In this document: positions 1-10,697 of the stretch, one piece after another | Layout: the number at the start of each line of letters is the position of its first letter | Numbering within the stretch: position 1 is the first letter of the stretch | NCBI GenBank assembly: GCA_020631735.1 | Contig: CM036188.1 | Location: 16,410,214 to 16,474,213 of the forward strand | Direction of reading: 5' to 3' | From: Saccharum officinarum | Lineage: Eukaryota > Streptophyta > Magnoliopsida > Poales > Poaceae | Length of the DNA stretch: 64,000 bases | Made by a program: the position numbers and the translations under genes | The notes under the pieces: model-generated | Databases searched by the model: none | What the model was told of the DNA's origin: nothing | Seen by the model: only the letters and a program-made list of their open reading frames with translations

Positions 1-3000
1 GTACCTAATTGTACCGATGGTACTTTCAAATTACCATAACAAAGTTCTTATTTATAACATACAAAGATTGCTGGAGTGATCATGTCTCCAAGCCTATATT
101 TTTTTATCATCAATGCAAAGAACAGTGTATATGTAATTCAGAGAATTTGCATTGCATTGGCATTGTAGTGCCCACTATATAATGTGTGCTGCCGTGGAGA
201 CCTAACACTACCAAATCAACAACAAATGATGTGAGAAAATATTCGAAATGGTGAGAGTTAGGACGGTGGTATCAAATTGTTTTGTGCGAATAGGAGGCAT
301 AAGGAAAGCAGTTACCAGCAGACCAAAACATAAGTTCTCAAGTGTATTGAGTGAAGTAACGATAGTATCTGGCCCCCCGCGCGAGAAGAGTCTCTATAGC
401 TCGCACTGCTGGCACCTGGAGTTCTTGATGTCATTATTTGCCATGGAGTTGGTGTCTGTTTGGTGGACGTGTGGTGCTGGTAAGGAAATATCCTCAAGTA
501 ACAACACATTGAAACAGGAACCCAGAAAAACCAAGCAGGCATCTCATTTGGTCAGGAACAGAAGAAATGTTTCTTTGGAAATATTCAAATCCTTTCTTGA
601 ATCAGGACCATTCCATATCAAACTGTGGCCACGAATCTTATCATTTTGAACATCCTCAACTATCAAATAATTAATCCGACGGAAATATTTAACTAATTTC
701 CTTCTCTCACCATTCCATTGAGCTTAATATGACTCCATGTAATTTGCTGACTGGTTCTCAGGAAATGAAAATGTATTCTCAATAATGGAGCCCTGGATGT
801 AATTATGTTTCTACTCAATATATGATGAATCATGCAACAATTATCCCATTCATTTTGTTAATATAAGTCATTTACCTTCTTGAACAGGATCCACTAACTC
901 ACCCTTGTTTGGGGTATCCTTTCTCGCGGTTCAAACCAGGACCATGAGCCACAGTGAACCACACAACTGAATTCACTAGATATGCATTGGATTGGTGATT
1001 TTAATGTTAGACAATAATGGTAAGAAAACGACGCAAATAAAACAACTTGTCAAATCTATACAGCACTCAAGCAGAGAACCTTGTAATTGAATGATACAGA
1101 TTCGACACATCTTTGCAAACATAGAAAGCATATATGTAGGTCGTGTACATTTTTTATTTAAAGTAGGTATGGTAACATGGTGAGACAGCAAGGAGCCAAT
1201 GCAAAGAGATCAACACTGAAGCTAGTGCACGTAAGTTGATCAGAAAACTGTAGAACAGGATCTCAGGGCAACAGCAAGAATGAAAGTTCATAGATGCAAA
1301 ATATTTATTCCAATAGAAAATGACAATGGATAAATCTAAACAAGAAATATTTGAAACCATATAACTAATTCATGTATGTTTGTGAGCACAAGTAAGGGAT
1401 TGAGTCGTAGAAAATCAATAAGAGAGAGATTATATATGTAGTGTATTAGCATATGGACTCTTTTTAAATCTCAACTGCAATTGCCTATGAGCAATTTAGT
1501 CAGCCCACTAAGCCCAAGTGTAATAATATCCTTGTGTGGTTGTACAAGAAAATGCTATCACTTTTTATCCTTCTTTGTTGGATTTTTCCAGTCGTTATGC
1601 TCTTGACCGATAGTTCTTGGCTGATGTTGGTGTGTTTGCATTCCAATCATTCCATTATATTAATCCCAATATTTCAGATCTTATCTAATATAGGTCGTTT
1701 AAGAAATGATATTGATATTTCTTATATTTTAACTCTAACAGGATCACAAGAGAGGTCCAGTGTCCAAGCCTTTATTTTTTCGGTCGTACAAAAGATAGGG
1801 TGTATAATTCATAGGATCCACACCATTATTAGCCTGCCTTTTATAAAAGAGCACTGGTTTCTCCACAGCACAGCCAACGCTAGCAATGCAACGCATGATG
1901 TGGTGAAAAAGAAGAGGAATGGTGAGACTTAAGAAGTTGTTCTATTGTTTCCTCATGTGGGAATAGGAGGCATAAGGGAAGCAGTTATCAGCAGTCCAAA
2001 ATATCAGTTGGCACAGGTGTTTAGTAAGCCGATGGCATCCCTGCTGCGACCAAGAATCAGTATCTCATACACCTGTAGATGCTGGAGAATGATAACAGGC
2101 TCAGCAATAACCTCTGGTGCACGTCGACTTATTGCTGATGAACGAATGGGACTGGATCGTGGAAATTAGGAAAACTGATTTAGCAAGGAGTGTCCATCCT
2201 GGAAGATGACCCAGCCTAGACCCATATGAGTCATGACTCAGTAGGCACGACTCAGTGCACCTAAGAGAAGAGTGACCTTTTGCCCGAGGAAATTGCGAAA
2301 GGGGTCATTACATTATTACAAAACACAAAGTTCCTGGAACCTGGTTTCACTGTAGGAAAGGCCTTCAGTGAACCATGAACCTTTGTTAACTCATGGCTTG
2401 CTGTGCAAACAGCTTCATGTACTTCCAGAATGTCTTGGCTGTTGTTATCTCATTAAATACGACAGTTGCAACCAAAATTAGGAAAGAAGATAAATATAGG
2501 AGGAACAACCAAACCACTAACCTATGTCGGATAACCAAACCACTACTAGCAGAGAAACGATTTTTCTCGATACTAGGGATTTTTCCACTGACGGTTCGTA
2601 AAGAACAGACGTCAGTAGAAAAAGAACTATAGGCCTATGACTATGACAGCCAGTTGAGATATATCTCTACTGGCAGATTACTTAAGTCAAATTATCACTA
2701 AAATAAATAAAATCATTTTTTATCTTTCATGAATGTACCAAATCAAAATTCATTAATCATCAACATGTAGGTGTCGATTGGGTTTATCCACATACTATTG
2801 TAGTTTACATTGATTATAGCTATTTAATGTCATGTTATTTAATTATAAACTTAGTTTAACAAAGAAAATTGATGTGCCTTAGTATTGATGAAAACACAGG
2901 TAGAAAATTATCCAATCACTACTAGAAAAAAGAATTTAGGAATGAGATAGGCACTCTGTTTAATGGAGGTGGGCACAACTACGGACTGCCTCCACAAATG

Positions 3001-3279
3001 GTTAGGGGCCTCCAGGAAAATGCCTGCCTCTGAAAATCATTTAAGTAGGTAGGCGTCCTAAGGCTATCGCGTCAAAATCATCGATAATAGAGGCACTTAT
3101 TTAAATTTTTCTTCTTTTTGCAGTTTTGACATAGTGTGAGTGGAAAAGAAGGGGTGTAGTTGATCCAAATAATTAAAAATGAAATGACAAAATGGATCAC
3201 AAGATTCATGCAAATTGTTTAGGAAATTTAAACAAACCAACAAGTCATCTATTTGCTCAGATACATGCATAAATAACCA
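1..3279 (+). repeat. Left arm of 3.28-kb inverted repeat
   Basis: This stretch reappears as a reverse complement at 44899-48173. Position 1 pairs with 48173, and paired coordinates sum to 48174-48179 along the arm. Differences seen by eye are mainly one-base run-length changes, for example six C at 373-378 against five in the other arm, and one extra A near 1411. The inner end of the right arm coincides with the N gap. The left arm starts at the window edge, so the repeat may extend further out. Mirror copies of the segments described at 46060-46215 and 47740-47966 lie on the minus strand at about 1960-2117 and 210-435. No conserved gene was recognised here. Confidence 0.95.
2917..3060 (+). 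repeat. CACTA-like transposon terminus (fragment)
   Basis: The segment opens with CACTACTAGAAAAAAG, the form of a grass CACTA terminal inverted repeat. It is followed by complementary short blocks built on GGAGG and GCCTCC. No matching right end with an equal 3-bp flank was found, so this is called only as a terminus. The same sequence is mirrored in the right arm near 45120-45262. Confidence 0.4.
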
Positions 3280-3292
3280 TTTTATTAGGAGA

Positions 3293-4191
3293 TCATGCAG
3301 CAGGCCGCACAGGAGGTGCGGCTACTGCAGACATTGCTGGACTCTGTGCAGGCGGCATGGTGACAAGCACGGTGGAGGGTGCGGTGACTGAGGTGGCCAT
3401 GTTAATCTCCTTGTGTTCCAAGTCAGCATGGATGTTGCCGTAGGAAGGGAAGAGCTTGTGTGGTTTGATAAGGGCCGCCATGTACTGGAACTTTTCATTG
3501 AGACCGCTTAAGACAATAAGAGCAGGAGCGCGGTCATGGACAGTCTCACCAAGATCACCTTGGGCATCGCCCATGCCCTTCATAATGCGGTAGTACTAGT
3601 CCCCAATGGATGGGTTGCCTTGGAGGAAGTTGAGGAACTTAACTTTGAGGTGGAGGCAGCGGGTCTCCCTGTTCCCGAAAAACTGTTGCTCTATGCCTAG
3701 CCAGAGCAAGCTGTAGTGCTAGCATGCTCATGGACTATCCCCATGAGGTCAACCGTAGTTGTGTTGAAGAGCCAAGACAGGAGGTCAAGGGTGACGGGGA
3801 CCAGCGCATTGATGTTCTGGACCGTGGCCGCCTGCGCATGGATGTTGGCGATTATAGCGGCCTTGTAATTGGCGTCCTGGTCCTCAGGATTGGGCGGTGG
3901 AGGTGCATGGCACGCAAGGGCAGCAGCAGCCTCTTGTTCGAGGCATGTCATGACATCACATTTGCAGCAGAGGCAGTGGCTGTGACAGCGATCTTAGCGT
4001 CATCCTCGGCGGTGTTATTAGCTTCAAAGATCGCGCGTGCCTCATCGGCGGCCAGACCAGCGGCCACCTCCTTTAATTTTGTGGGCCTCTTCAATGGCAG
4101 CACGCAGCCAAGCGGCGTCAGCCCTGTGTGGCTTAGCGATGGCAGCGTCTAGCCCGGGGGACGTGGCTGCGAGATCTGAATTAGAAGGCAT
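3293..4191 (-). pseudogene. gag: Ty1/copia-type gag relic (UBN2/Retrotran_gag_2)
   Basis: On the minus strand an ATG at 4191 opens a reading that, across frame changes, follows the order of copia-type gag of the UBN2 family. The pieces are an N-terminal segment, a block with the NINALVPVTLDL motif (about 3780-3830), a block with GNRETRCLHLKVKF (about 3650-3690), and a block with LSGLNEKFQYMAALIK (about 3460-3520). Such a protein would form a virus-like particle. The reading is broken by a TAG near 3597, stops near 3705, and further stops and shifts near 4040. No protease, integrase or reverse transcriptase follows, so only gag survives. Its 3-prime end lies 14 bp from the inverted-repeat boundary. 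Confidence 0.75.
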
Positions 4192-5270
4192 GGGGCCAAC
4201 TGTAGCTATCTAGGGTTGAGCGGACCAAAATGGCGATAGAACCATGTTAGAGAAGGTATATGCCATGCAATAGTTGTTGTATTCATCCGATGGTACAACC
4301 ATCCGACCAAAGGCACCTCGACCCATGTGGCACAGGGCCGCCGGCTCTAGGTGGAGGCACAGTGCTGGGTGGCCCGGGCGACAAGAAAAGGGGCCCAGCC
4401 CAGCTACAGTTACAATGCCCAATAGGACTTGTACAGGTGCAATAAGCTCTGATTATTTATCCTGGGTTGCACAGACAGCACTCATTAGATCCGTGTCATC
4501 ATCACAATCCCATGATTTCAGTTCTATACGGTAATTGTCTGACCATATATATAAATTGATTCTGTACAAGCTTGTTTTGCTTTAGTGATTATTTTATAGT
4601 GTGATGCATATATAGTAGAAACAAATAAATGTACAAACAGGAGATTTTGTATTTAGTACATGCAAACCAAATATGACACAAATTTTACAATTATTTGCTG
4701 AATTGATAAATGGTTTTTACTGAATTAAATCTTTTTTTTGCATGACATACCCTTTGGCAAAATACAGTCATGGATCGCCACTGTCATCAGCTGAAAATCG
4801 TGTTTGTTGGTCAGTGACAACTCTTTCATCGAGTCAAGGCTCCTGCTGTTGAAATTTGCAATCGTCAATTGTTTTGGGTGAAGCTCCGGTTTAATATATA
4901 TCTTGATTGTCCAGGTGCGTGACATGAGCCCATACCTTGTTTGGCCCTTGATGTCCAGGGTGAGGCCAATCGTGCTCTCTAAACAATCTTGGTACTCCCT
5001 TGAAGAATCCACTATTGAGAAGGCCCACGAGGAACGGCGGAACGCTCCATGATGCCTTCCGTGCGCACATGTATGCTTCTAGTGCTGGCGGTTGCTTGAG
5101 CTTCTGTTAGGTACCTTGCAATGTCCAGTTTCCTTCTGCCTCCCATTCCCAAACAGATCATGCGCCCAGCTTTCATTCAAACTCATTTGTTCATAAATTT
5201 CCCAACTTTGTTTTTGCCTATACTGTGTACTGTTGTTTGTGGGCTTTGTTGAGCTAGAGGTGTATATATA
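4192..5270. other. No recognisable gene
   Basis: This holds what is probably the 5-prime leader of the copia gag relic (to about 4540), then AT-rich sequence. A 95-codon minus-strand open frame at 4725-5012 resembles no family I recognise. I see no RNA gene or clear repeat. Confidence 0.4.
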
Positions 5271-5418
5271 TTCCCTTTAATTTAATAAGCTAGCAATGAT
5301 CAATAAATGTAAAAAAGGACCGGTAGTGGTGGCCCTGAATCAGTACTGATTCAGGGCCACCACTACCGGTCCTTTTTTACATTTATTGATCATTGCTAGC
5401 TTATTAAATTAAAGGGAA
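5271..5418. repeat. Perfect 148-bp palindrome with no spacer
   Basis: Two 74-bp arms are exactly reverse-complementary about a centre between 5344 and 5345 (CAGT|ACTG). Identity breaks on both sides at 5270 and 5419. The arms have an AT-rich outer half and a GC-rich inner half containing GGACCGGTAGTGGTGGCCC. There is no loop, so extrusion would give a long uninterrupted hairpin. It could be a foldback-type MITE core, a small-RNA hairpin, or a joining artefact. Confidence 0.97.
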
Positions 5419-5899
5419 ATGGTTCGTTTTTGCTCATGAGCACAGTGTATATTAACTATATTTGCACACAAGACGTTTATTATTAGTGCACCTTGCCTAT
5501 GAAGAATAGTGAGCTTATAAAAGGGAGAAGTTTTTTTTTCTATCTAACAATTATGCGAGTTTGCTTTCAGCTAGGCAACTTCGAACATGTGAACCACTGA
5601 TCATCGAACTATTTTTATAGACAAATTTGGCATCCAGCTGGTTGAAAGTGGTTTGGTAATCATGAAAATGATTAAAAATCTATTTTTTAAATATATATCT
5701 AATTAATTTTAAATCAGAAAATTTTGAATGCAGTACCCAAAAGTTTCTAGTCACAGTTAATTGTTATTATTGCAAGCGTTCCACTATTCATAGTTATGTT
5801 ATGTTGTGTTATTTATTTATTTCAAACATAATTGTGCCGTATTCCATGTGTATATTCCAAGCGCGTTACACTATTCCAAGCATATATTTTTGGAGCAAA

Positions 5900-8560
5900 T
5901 AGATCTTTTTAACTAACTACTAAATATGTGCAATTATTGACATGTAAATTTTAGCACTGGTAGTCAAACATATATTGATATATATACTTAGCCCTATTTG
6001 ATCCAATAATATCACACAAATTTACATACTACGTACATAAACAAAAATAGGACATACATTGTATAGAAAACCAATTGAATAGCTATAGAACTCGTTATGG
6101 CTTGTTTGCTATTTATGCCATAGGGTCTAAAGAGGACAAGTGACATAAACATCGATATCCCAATATGCAACGACTCAAAGGGCATACTACAGCTTGGATA
6201 ATATGTGTGGTGAAGTGTCCCAGTGGAACACCTGTGTGCCAAAGGGGGGCCATTTTTTTGCAATAGATCCGTGTTGCTATCTATTTCTAGCAAAAATAAC
6301 CATAAATCATATAATTACCAAAAAAAACGTGAATCATACACCGACTGTCAACCAATACTGCTATGTATTTCTATTCGAACACATCCCTTTTCGGTAGCAC
6401 ATGCCAATTCATATTGCTCAAGTATGCTTTATTCAATTTCTGTGTAAAACACGTTGTTTACGCACTGATATTATATCTATTTTTTATTGCTTCCAGCAAT
6501 ACAAGATGAGCGAATACAATATGTGCTATCACTTGTTTCATGCAGTGAACTGATATCCTATAATTACTAACTGGACAATCAAAAAATAATTATTGATTAA
6601 ACCACATGATATAGAATATGTAATGTGTATTATGCTATTAAATGATTAGAGAAAGTCCGTGTGCAAAGTTAAGAAATTTTGATTAGTTATAGGTACAAAA
6701 TTTTCAACAAACTTCTAACGTACTTATCTATTCTAAAATTCTAACCCCTATAGGAGCACTGCTCCTTTTGTAGTAGTGTCATCACGACAACTCAAAATTA
6801 CTTTTGTTTCAAGTCTTACTACATTTATTTGTCATCCATGTCAAGTACGTTGTTTAGACAAAGATATTATATATTTTTATTATTTTCACAGACGAAAAGA
6901 TTTGTTGTCCCTAATCCTTAAATTTTTTAATGCAATACAAGTTGACTGTACAGGTGAGCCAGGTAGTGAAAGAGTATCTTACTGTTACTAATTAGACCCT
7001 CGAACGGATCATGCCGGTTAAACCTCATGATATAGAGTATACACTGTGTATTGTGCTCCTAATTGAATATAAAAAGCACGCGCATAGAGACAAGCCATTC
7101 TGATTAGTTATAGGTACAAAATTTTTCAAGAAATTTCTGGTGGAATAGTTATTACAATGCACCTAACGAAATTTCATCATTATTGACATGCCCTCATATT
7201 AGCCATTCTGTTGCCAATGTGGCATACATTGAACACTAGCGAATGGAGGCTGCACGAGGACAATGATGAGATGTGATGGTTGATTAGAGTTGATGTGACG
7301 TGGTGCCACAGAACATTCCATCGTGTCGCGATGCTCCTCCCAGCGTTTGTGCTGAGTAGGTGTGCATTGTCACACGAGGTGGAGGGCTGATTCATTTTGA
7401 GGAAATCTAAAGAACAGTCTGTTTTCTCCTGCGCTAGTGTGCAAAATTTTGTCTGCCAGATCATTTCCGCAATTTGTTTCTGTCCATGTGATCTGGGTGT
7501 GAAGCCTCCCATGCTCGGTAGTGGGAGCGGTGAGATGCCCTCAGTTGTGGTGCCTCTGTCTTGGTCCGATACAGCTGTGTAGTGCTCTTTTTTCTAGCAA
7601 ATGAGATATAGGATGTGTGGTACTGCTCCAATTTGTCAGATTGATATGCAATTTAGCTCTAGTAGTCAAGCATATACTTAGTCCTATTAGGTCCCATAAT
7701 ACCACACAATGTACATACTACGTACATAAACAAAATAGGACATACATTGTACAGAAAACCACAATTGACATGCTATAGAGCTCATTATAGCTTGTTTGCT
7801 ATTTATGCCATAGGATCATATATAAGAGGGCAGGTGACATAAACATCCCAATATGCAAGGACTCAAAGGAGGTACTACAGCTTGGATGAATATGTGTGGT
7901 GAAGTGGCACAGTCAGACACCTGTGTGCTAAGGGGGAGCCATTTTTGCAATAGATCTATTCTTCTAATGTACTTATCTATTCTAATGTACTTATCTATTC
8001 TGAAATTCTAACCACTAGAGGAGCACTGCTGGTTAATGAAATATTTGTCACAATGGACCTACCAAAATTCAATCACCATTGGCATATGCCCTCTATATAT
8101 AAGCCGCCCTTCCATTACCAATGTGCCATATATCCAACACTAGCAAACAGTGGCAGAATGAGGGCCAAAATGCTTGAGACCTGGTAGTAGAGTCGTTGAG
8201 AAGTTGCTTATGTCATTGCATCTCGCATCTGATGTGAAGGGGAGGCACACGGGAAAACCTGTTCGTATGGATATGGCTGGGCCGCAGGGACACTGTAGCT
8301 GATGGGTTCAGTGTTCTCCAGCTGGTCATTACATAAATATCCCAACATGTAAACACTTGAAGCACATTATAGCTTGCAAGGATATGCGTGCCAAAGTGTT
8401 CTCCAAATAGCAGGGATGGAACTGGGGTGATTTGGAGCCACATAATGTTCTATGGTGTGTACTGCAGCATGAGGTAGAGTTGTTATGGTGAAATGTAAAG
8501 GACAGGACGCTCAGTTGTCTCCGACGCACAACTTTTTGTCCGCCCGATCATATTGAGCCA
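5900..8560. repeat. Old, diverged internal duplications in AT-rich DNA
   Basis: Several segments recur in direct orientation with substitutions and indels. 5985-6275 matches 7672-7960, with a weaker third copy near 8320-8400. 6455-6710 matches 6845-7130. 7135-7265 matches 8030-8160. The shared order suggests duplication of a roughly 1.3-1.7-kb unit followed by decay. No protein family was recognised. The whole may be the interior of an old DNA transposon. Confidence 0.7.
6720..6778 (-). repeat. Possible CACTA-type right terminus
   Basis: The segment ends in CTCCTTTTGTAGTAGTG, whose reverse complement begins CACTACTACAAAAGGAG as expected for a CACTA terminus. A small GGAGCACTGCTCC hairpin lies just inside. 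The flanking triplet (TCA) does not match the one beside the candidate left end at 2917 (AAT), so the two are not paired here. Confidence 0.35.
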
Positions 8561-8727
8561 ATTTGTTTCTGTCCTTCTGATCTGATGTGAATTATAGAAC
8601 CTATTCATCAACTGGATTTTCTAGTTAAGCTCGCCAGTAGCCTGAAACCCAAACTTGAGCTACAGCTGAAGATTGAATGCAATCCACGAGTACAAAGCGA
8701 AGCAAAAACAAGGCAACCTGTTCCCCA

Positions 8728-8972
8728 CACTACGTCAATCACGCATTTGTAAGGGCGGCTCATAAGGCACTGTAAGGGCGGCTAGGCCAGACGCTCTTTC
8801 TAGAACGCTTTTACAGTGGATTGCACTGTAAGGGCGGTTCAACACGAGCCGCACTTACAGTGGTCCACTGTAAGGGCGGCTGGAAACAACCCACTGTAAG
8901 GGCGGCTGGTGAGCCGCCCTTACAGTGGGGGCACTGTAAGGGCGACTGAATCTAGAACCGCCCTTACAGTGC
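8728..8972 (+). repeat. CACTA-type terminus with CACTGTAAGGGCGG subterminal array
   Basis: CACTACGTCAATCACG at 8728 resembles a CACTA terminus. Within the next 245 bp the motif CACTGTAAGGGCGG (or TAAGGGCGGCT) occurs at least six times in direct orientation and at least three times as its complement CCGCCCTTACAGTG. Neighbouring copies are paired as short stems. Dense, mixed-orientation subterminal motifs are the usual TNPA-binding layout of En/Spm transposons. No partner end was identified, so the element limits are open. Confidence 0.65.
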
Positions 8973-9837
8973 ATTTTCAAGTAAAAAAAATTAAATTCAA
9001 ATCCAAATCTGACCACAACATGCAATATATAATTCGAATTTAAATTCAAATTTAAATCTAACTCAATTGTCTATAATCATCATTCAAATCGTTCATACAT
9101 TAGATAGTTGAATGATCAACTATTGCAAAATAAAGTAAGCAAACCCAAGTTACAATGCTATTCATGTAACTAACATATACTAATTGCTACTTCCTACAAG
9201 GCCTTCGACAGCAATACAAGTTTATCTCTATTTGTTTTCAGCAGTGCCTACAAGAAAAAAGTACCAACATGATTACATGATAGTCTGGGCAGTAAGCATG
9301 ATAGCATAGATTGGGAATCAAGCAAAATTAGGACTCACATTCTGCAACTACTTTCATAAGGCACTAAATCCAGTCCACTGTTTTCCACAGCACCTAACAA
9401 AGATAAGACCAAATAGCTCAGATCCTTAATGAGCTAGATGCATATTTGCTACTCTGTATGTCTGTTCAGGAAATGACTGAATGCCATCTGGGTTGTTTTT
9501 TCTGAAGCATCAAGTGCAGTGACCTCAAGTGGCAATACTTTTCAAGTGTTTTTAGTGGCTTAACAATGACATCATCTACAATGGCAATACTTTGCAAGTG
9601 TTTTTACTAGCTATCAATCTGCATGATTTGATTGGCAAGAGCAAGTGACAACAGCAATCTCGGAACAGAAATGTTTTGATGCATGGGCATTGGGCAGTGA
9701 TAACAAACAGTAATAAGTGTGAGTATACTACGATAAACTGCAATGGGAAACTATAACCATGCATAGGGTCTACCTTTTGTCTCACCCTTGGTATACATAA
9801 TCACTCTAGCATTATCTGTAAAAGGAAATGTACCACA
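8973..9837. other. No recognisable gene
   Basis: This is AT-rich sequence following the subterminal array, possibly the interior of the same CACTA-type element, into which element A inserted. No protein, RNA gene or clear repeat was seen. Confidence 0.4.
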
Positions 9838-9842
9838 ACAGG

Positions 9843-10659
9843 TGTTGACATCGTTTTTTAGCACATGTCAAGATGGTCAGGAAGGGCTAATCAGCAGAGG
9901 AAAGATTATTGTGTAGATTGATAGCTGATGAAAATGAGTTTGCTTATGAGTGGTAGTGGCGTATGGATTCAAATTGAAATGTTGCCAATAAGGTTAAGGG
10001 TAGTATTGCCGATGCCGATGAAAGATGGTTTGAAGACTGCTGCCGATGAAACAGGGAATGTACCGATGAAAGGAACTTGAAGGCTGCTGCCGATGGAACA
10101 GGGATTGTGCCGATGGAACAGGGATTGTGCCGATAAAAAGGAGGTCGATGAGAATACCATCGTGACTAAGGCGGACTATGGAATAAGATAGGAGTTAATT
10201 TCCTTATATACGTTTATTAGAGTCTGAGTTGTATCAAAGTTATGTGTTTCCATAGATTTGGATTTAGTGTCCTAGTCGTATTTGGTTACGTTTCTGTAGA
10301 TCAGGATATAAATATAGGGTGAAGGGCAATGTAAAAAAAAGGAGATCAATCAATACATCAAAAACAGCTTTTATTCTTATTTACATCTACTTTCGACGAC
10401 TTCATCAATTTGCATATTTTTCTTTTTTACGAGTTCTCATCGATTCGGCGAGTTGAATTGCTCCAGTGCAATCTTCGGCGATCCTCGAGTTCCGCGTGAG
10501 TACCTCTTGGACGTGACTTCCGGGCGTATCGCTGTTGTCAGGACCAAAGTGCTCGTATCTTCATCCTTGTCGATTAACAGGTCAAATCGACTGGCACGCT
10601 TTGGATATCGATTTCGGGTATTAGCCCTTTGAGTTTGCAGATCTACTTTTGCATCAACA
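9843..10659 (+). repeat. 5-prime LTR of element A
   Basis: The 817-bp LTR runs from TGTTGACA to CAACA. A TATAAATA box lies at 10307-10314. Between about 10000 and 10145 it holds about seven CCGAT copies in a loose series (GCCGATG, ACCGATG). It is directly repeated at 31898-32714. Confidence 0.95.
10307..10314 (+). promoter_or_regulatory. TATA box of the element A LTR
   Basis: TATAAATA sits about two thirds of the way along the LTR, as expected for the U3-R promoter of a plant LTR retrotransposon. The same box is present in the 3-prime LTR near 32362. Confidence 0.5.
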
Positions 10660-10666
10660 CATCTTT

Positions 10667-10684
10667 TGGCACGCTCGGTGGGAC
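10667..10684 (+). promoter_or_regulatory. Primer-binding site of element A
   Basis: TGGCACGCTCGGTGGGAC begins 7 bases inside the 5-prime LTR. Its place and TGG start fit a tRNA primer-binding site, and similar sites occur in Tat-lineage elements. I do not assign the tRNA. Confidence 0.6.
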
Positions 10685-10697
10685 AGATCTAGTCAAG

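Noticed and set aside
248..649. 133-codon plus-strand frame as a host gene
   Set aside because: No domain, and the mirror copy in the other arm breaks it by a C-run length difference; the opposite strand looks more protein-like.
2537..2640. CACTACTAGCAGAG as the start of a CACTA element
   Set aside because: No matching right end or 3-bp duplication was found, and the subterminal words are too few.
4725..5012. 95-codon minus-strand frame as a gene
   Set aside because: No recognised family, start context or neighbour supports it.
2917..6778. One CACTA element between the two terminus-like ends
   Set aside because: Flanking triplets differ (AAT and TCA) and the subterminal words do not match.
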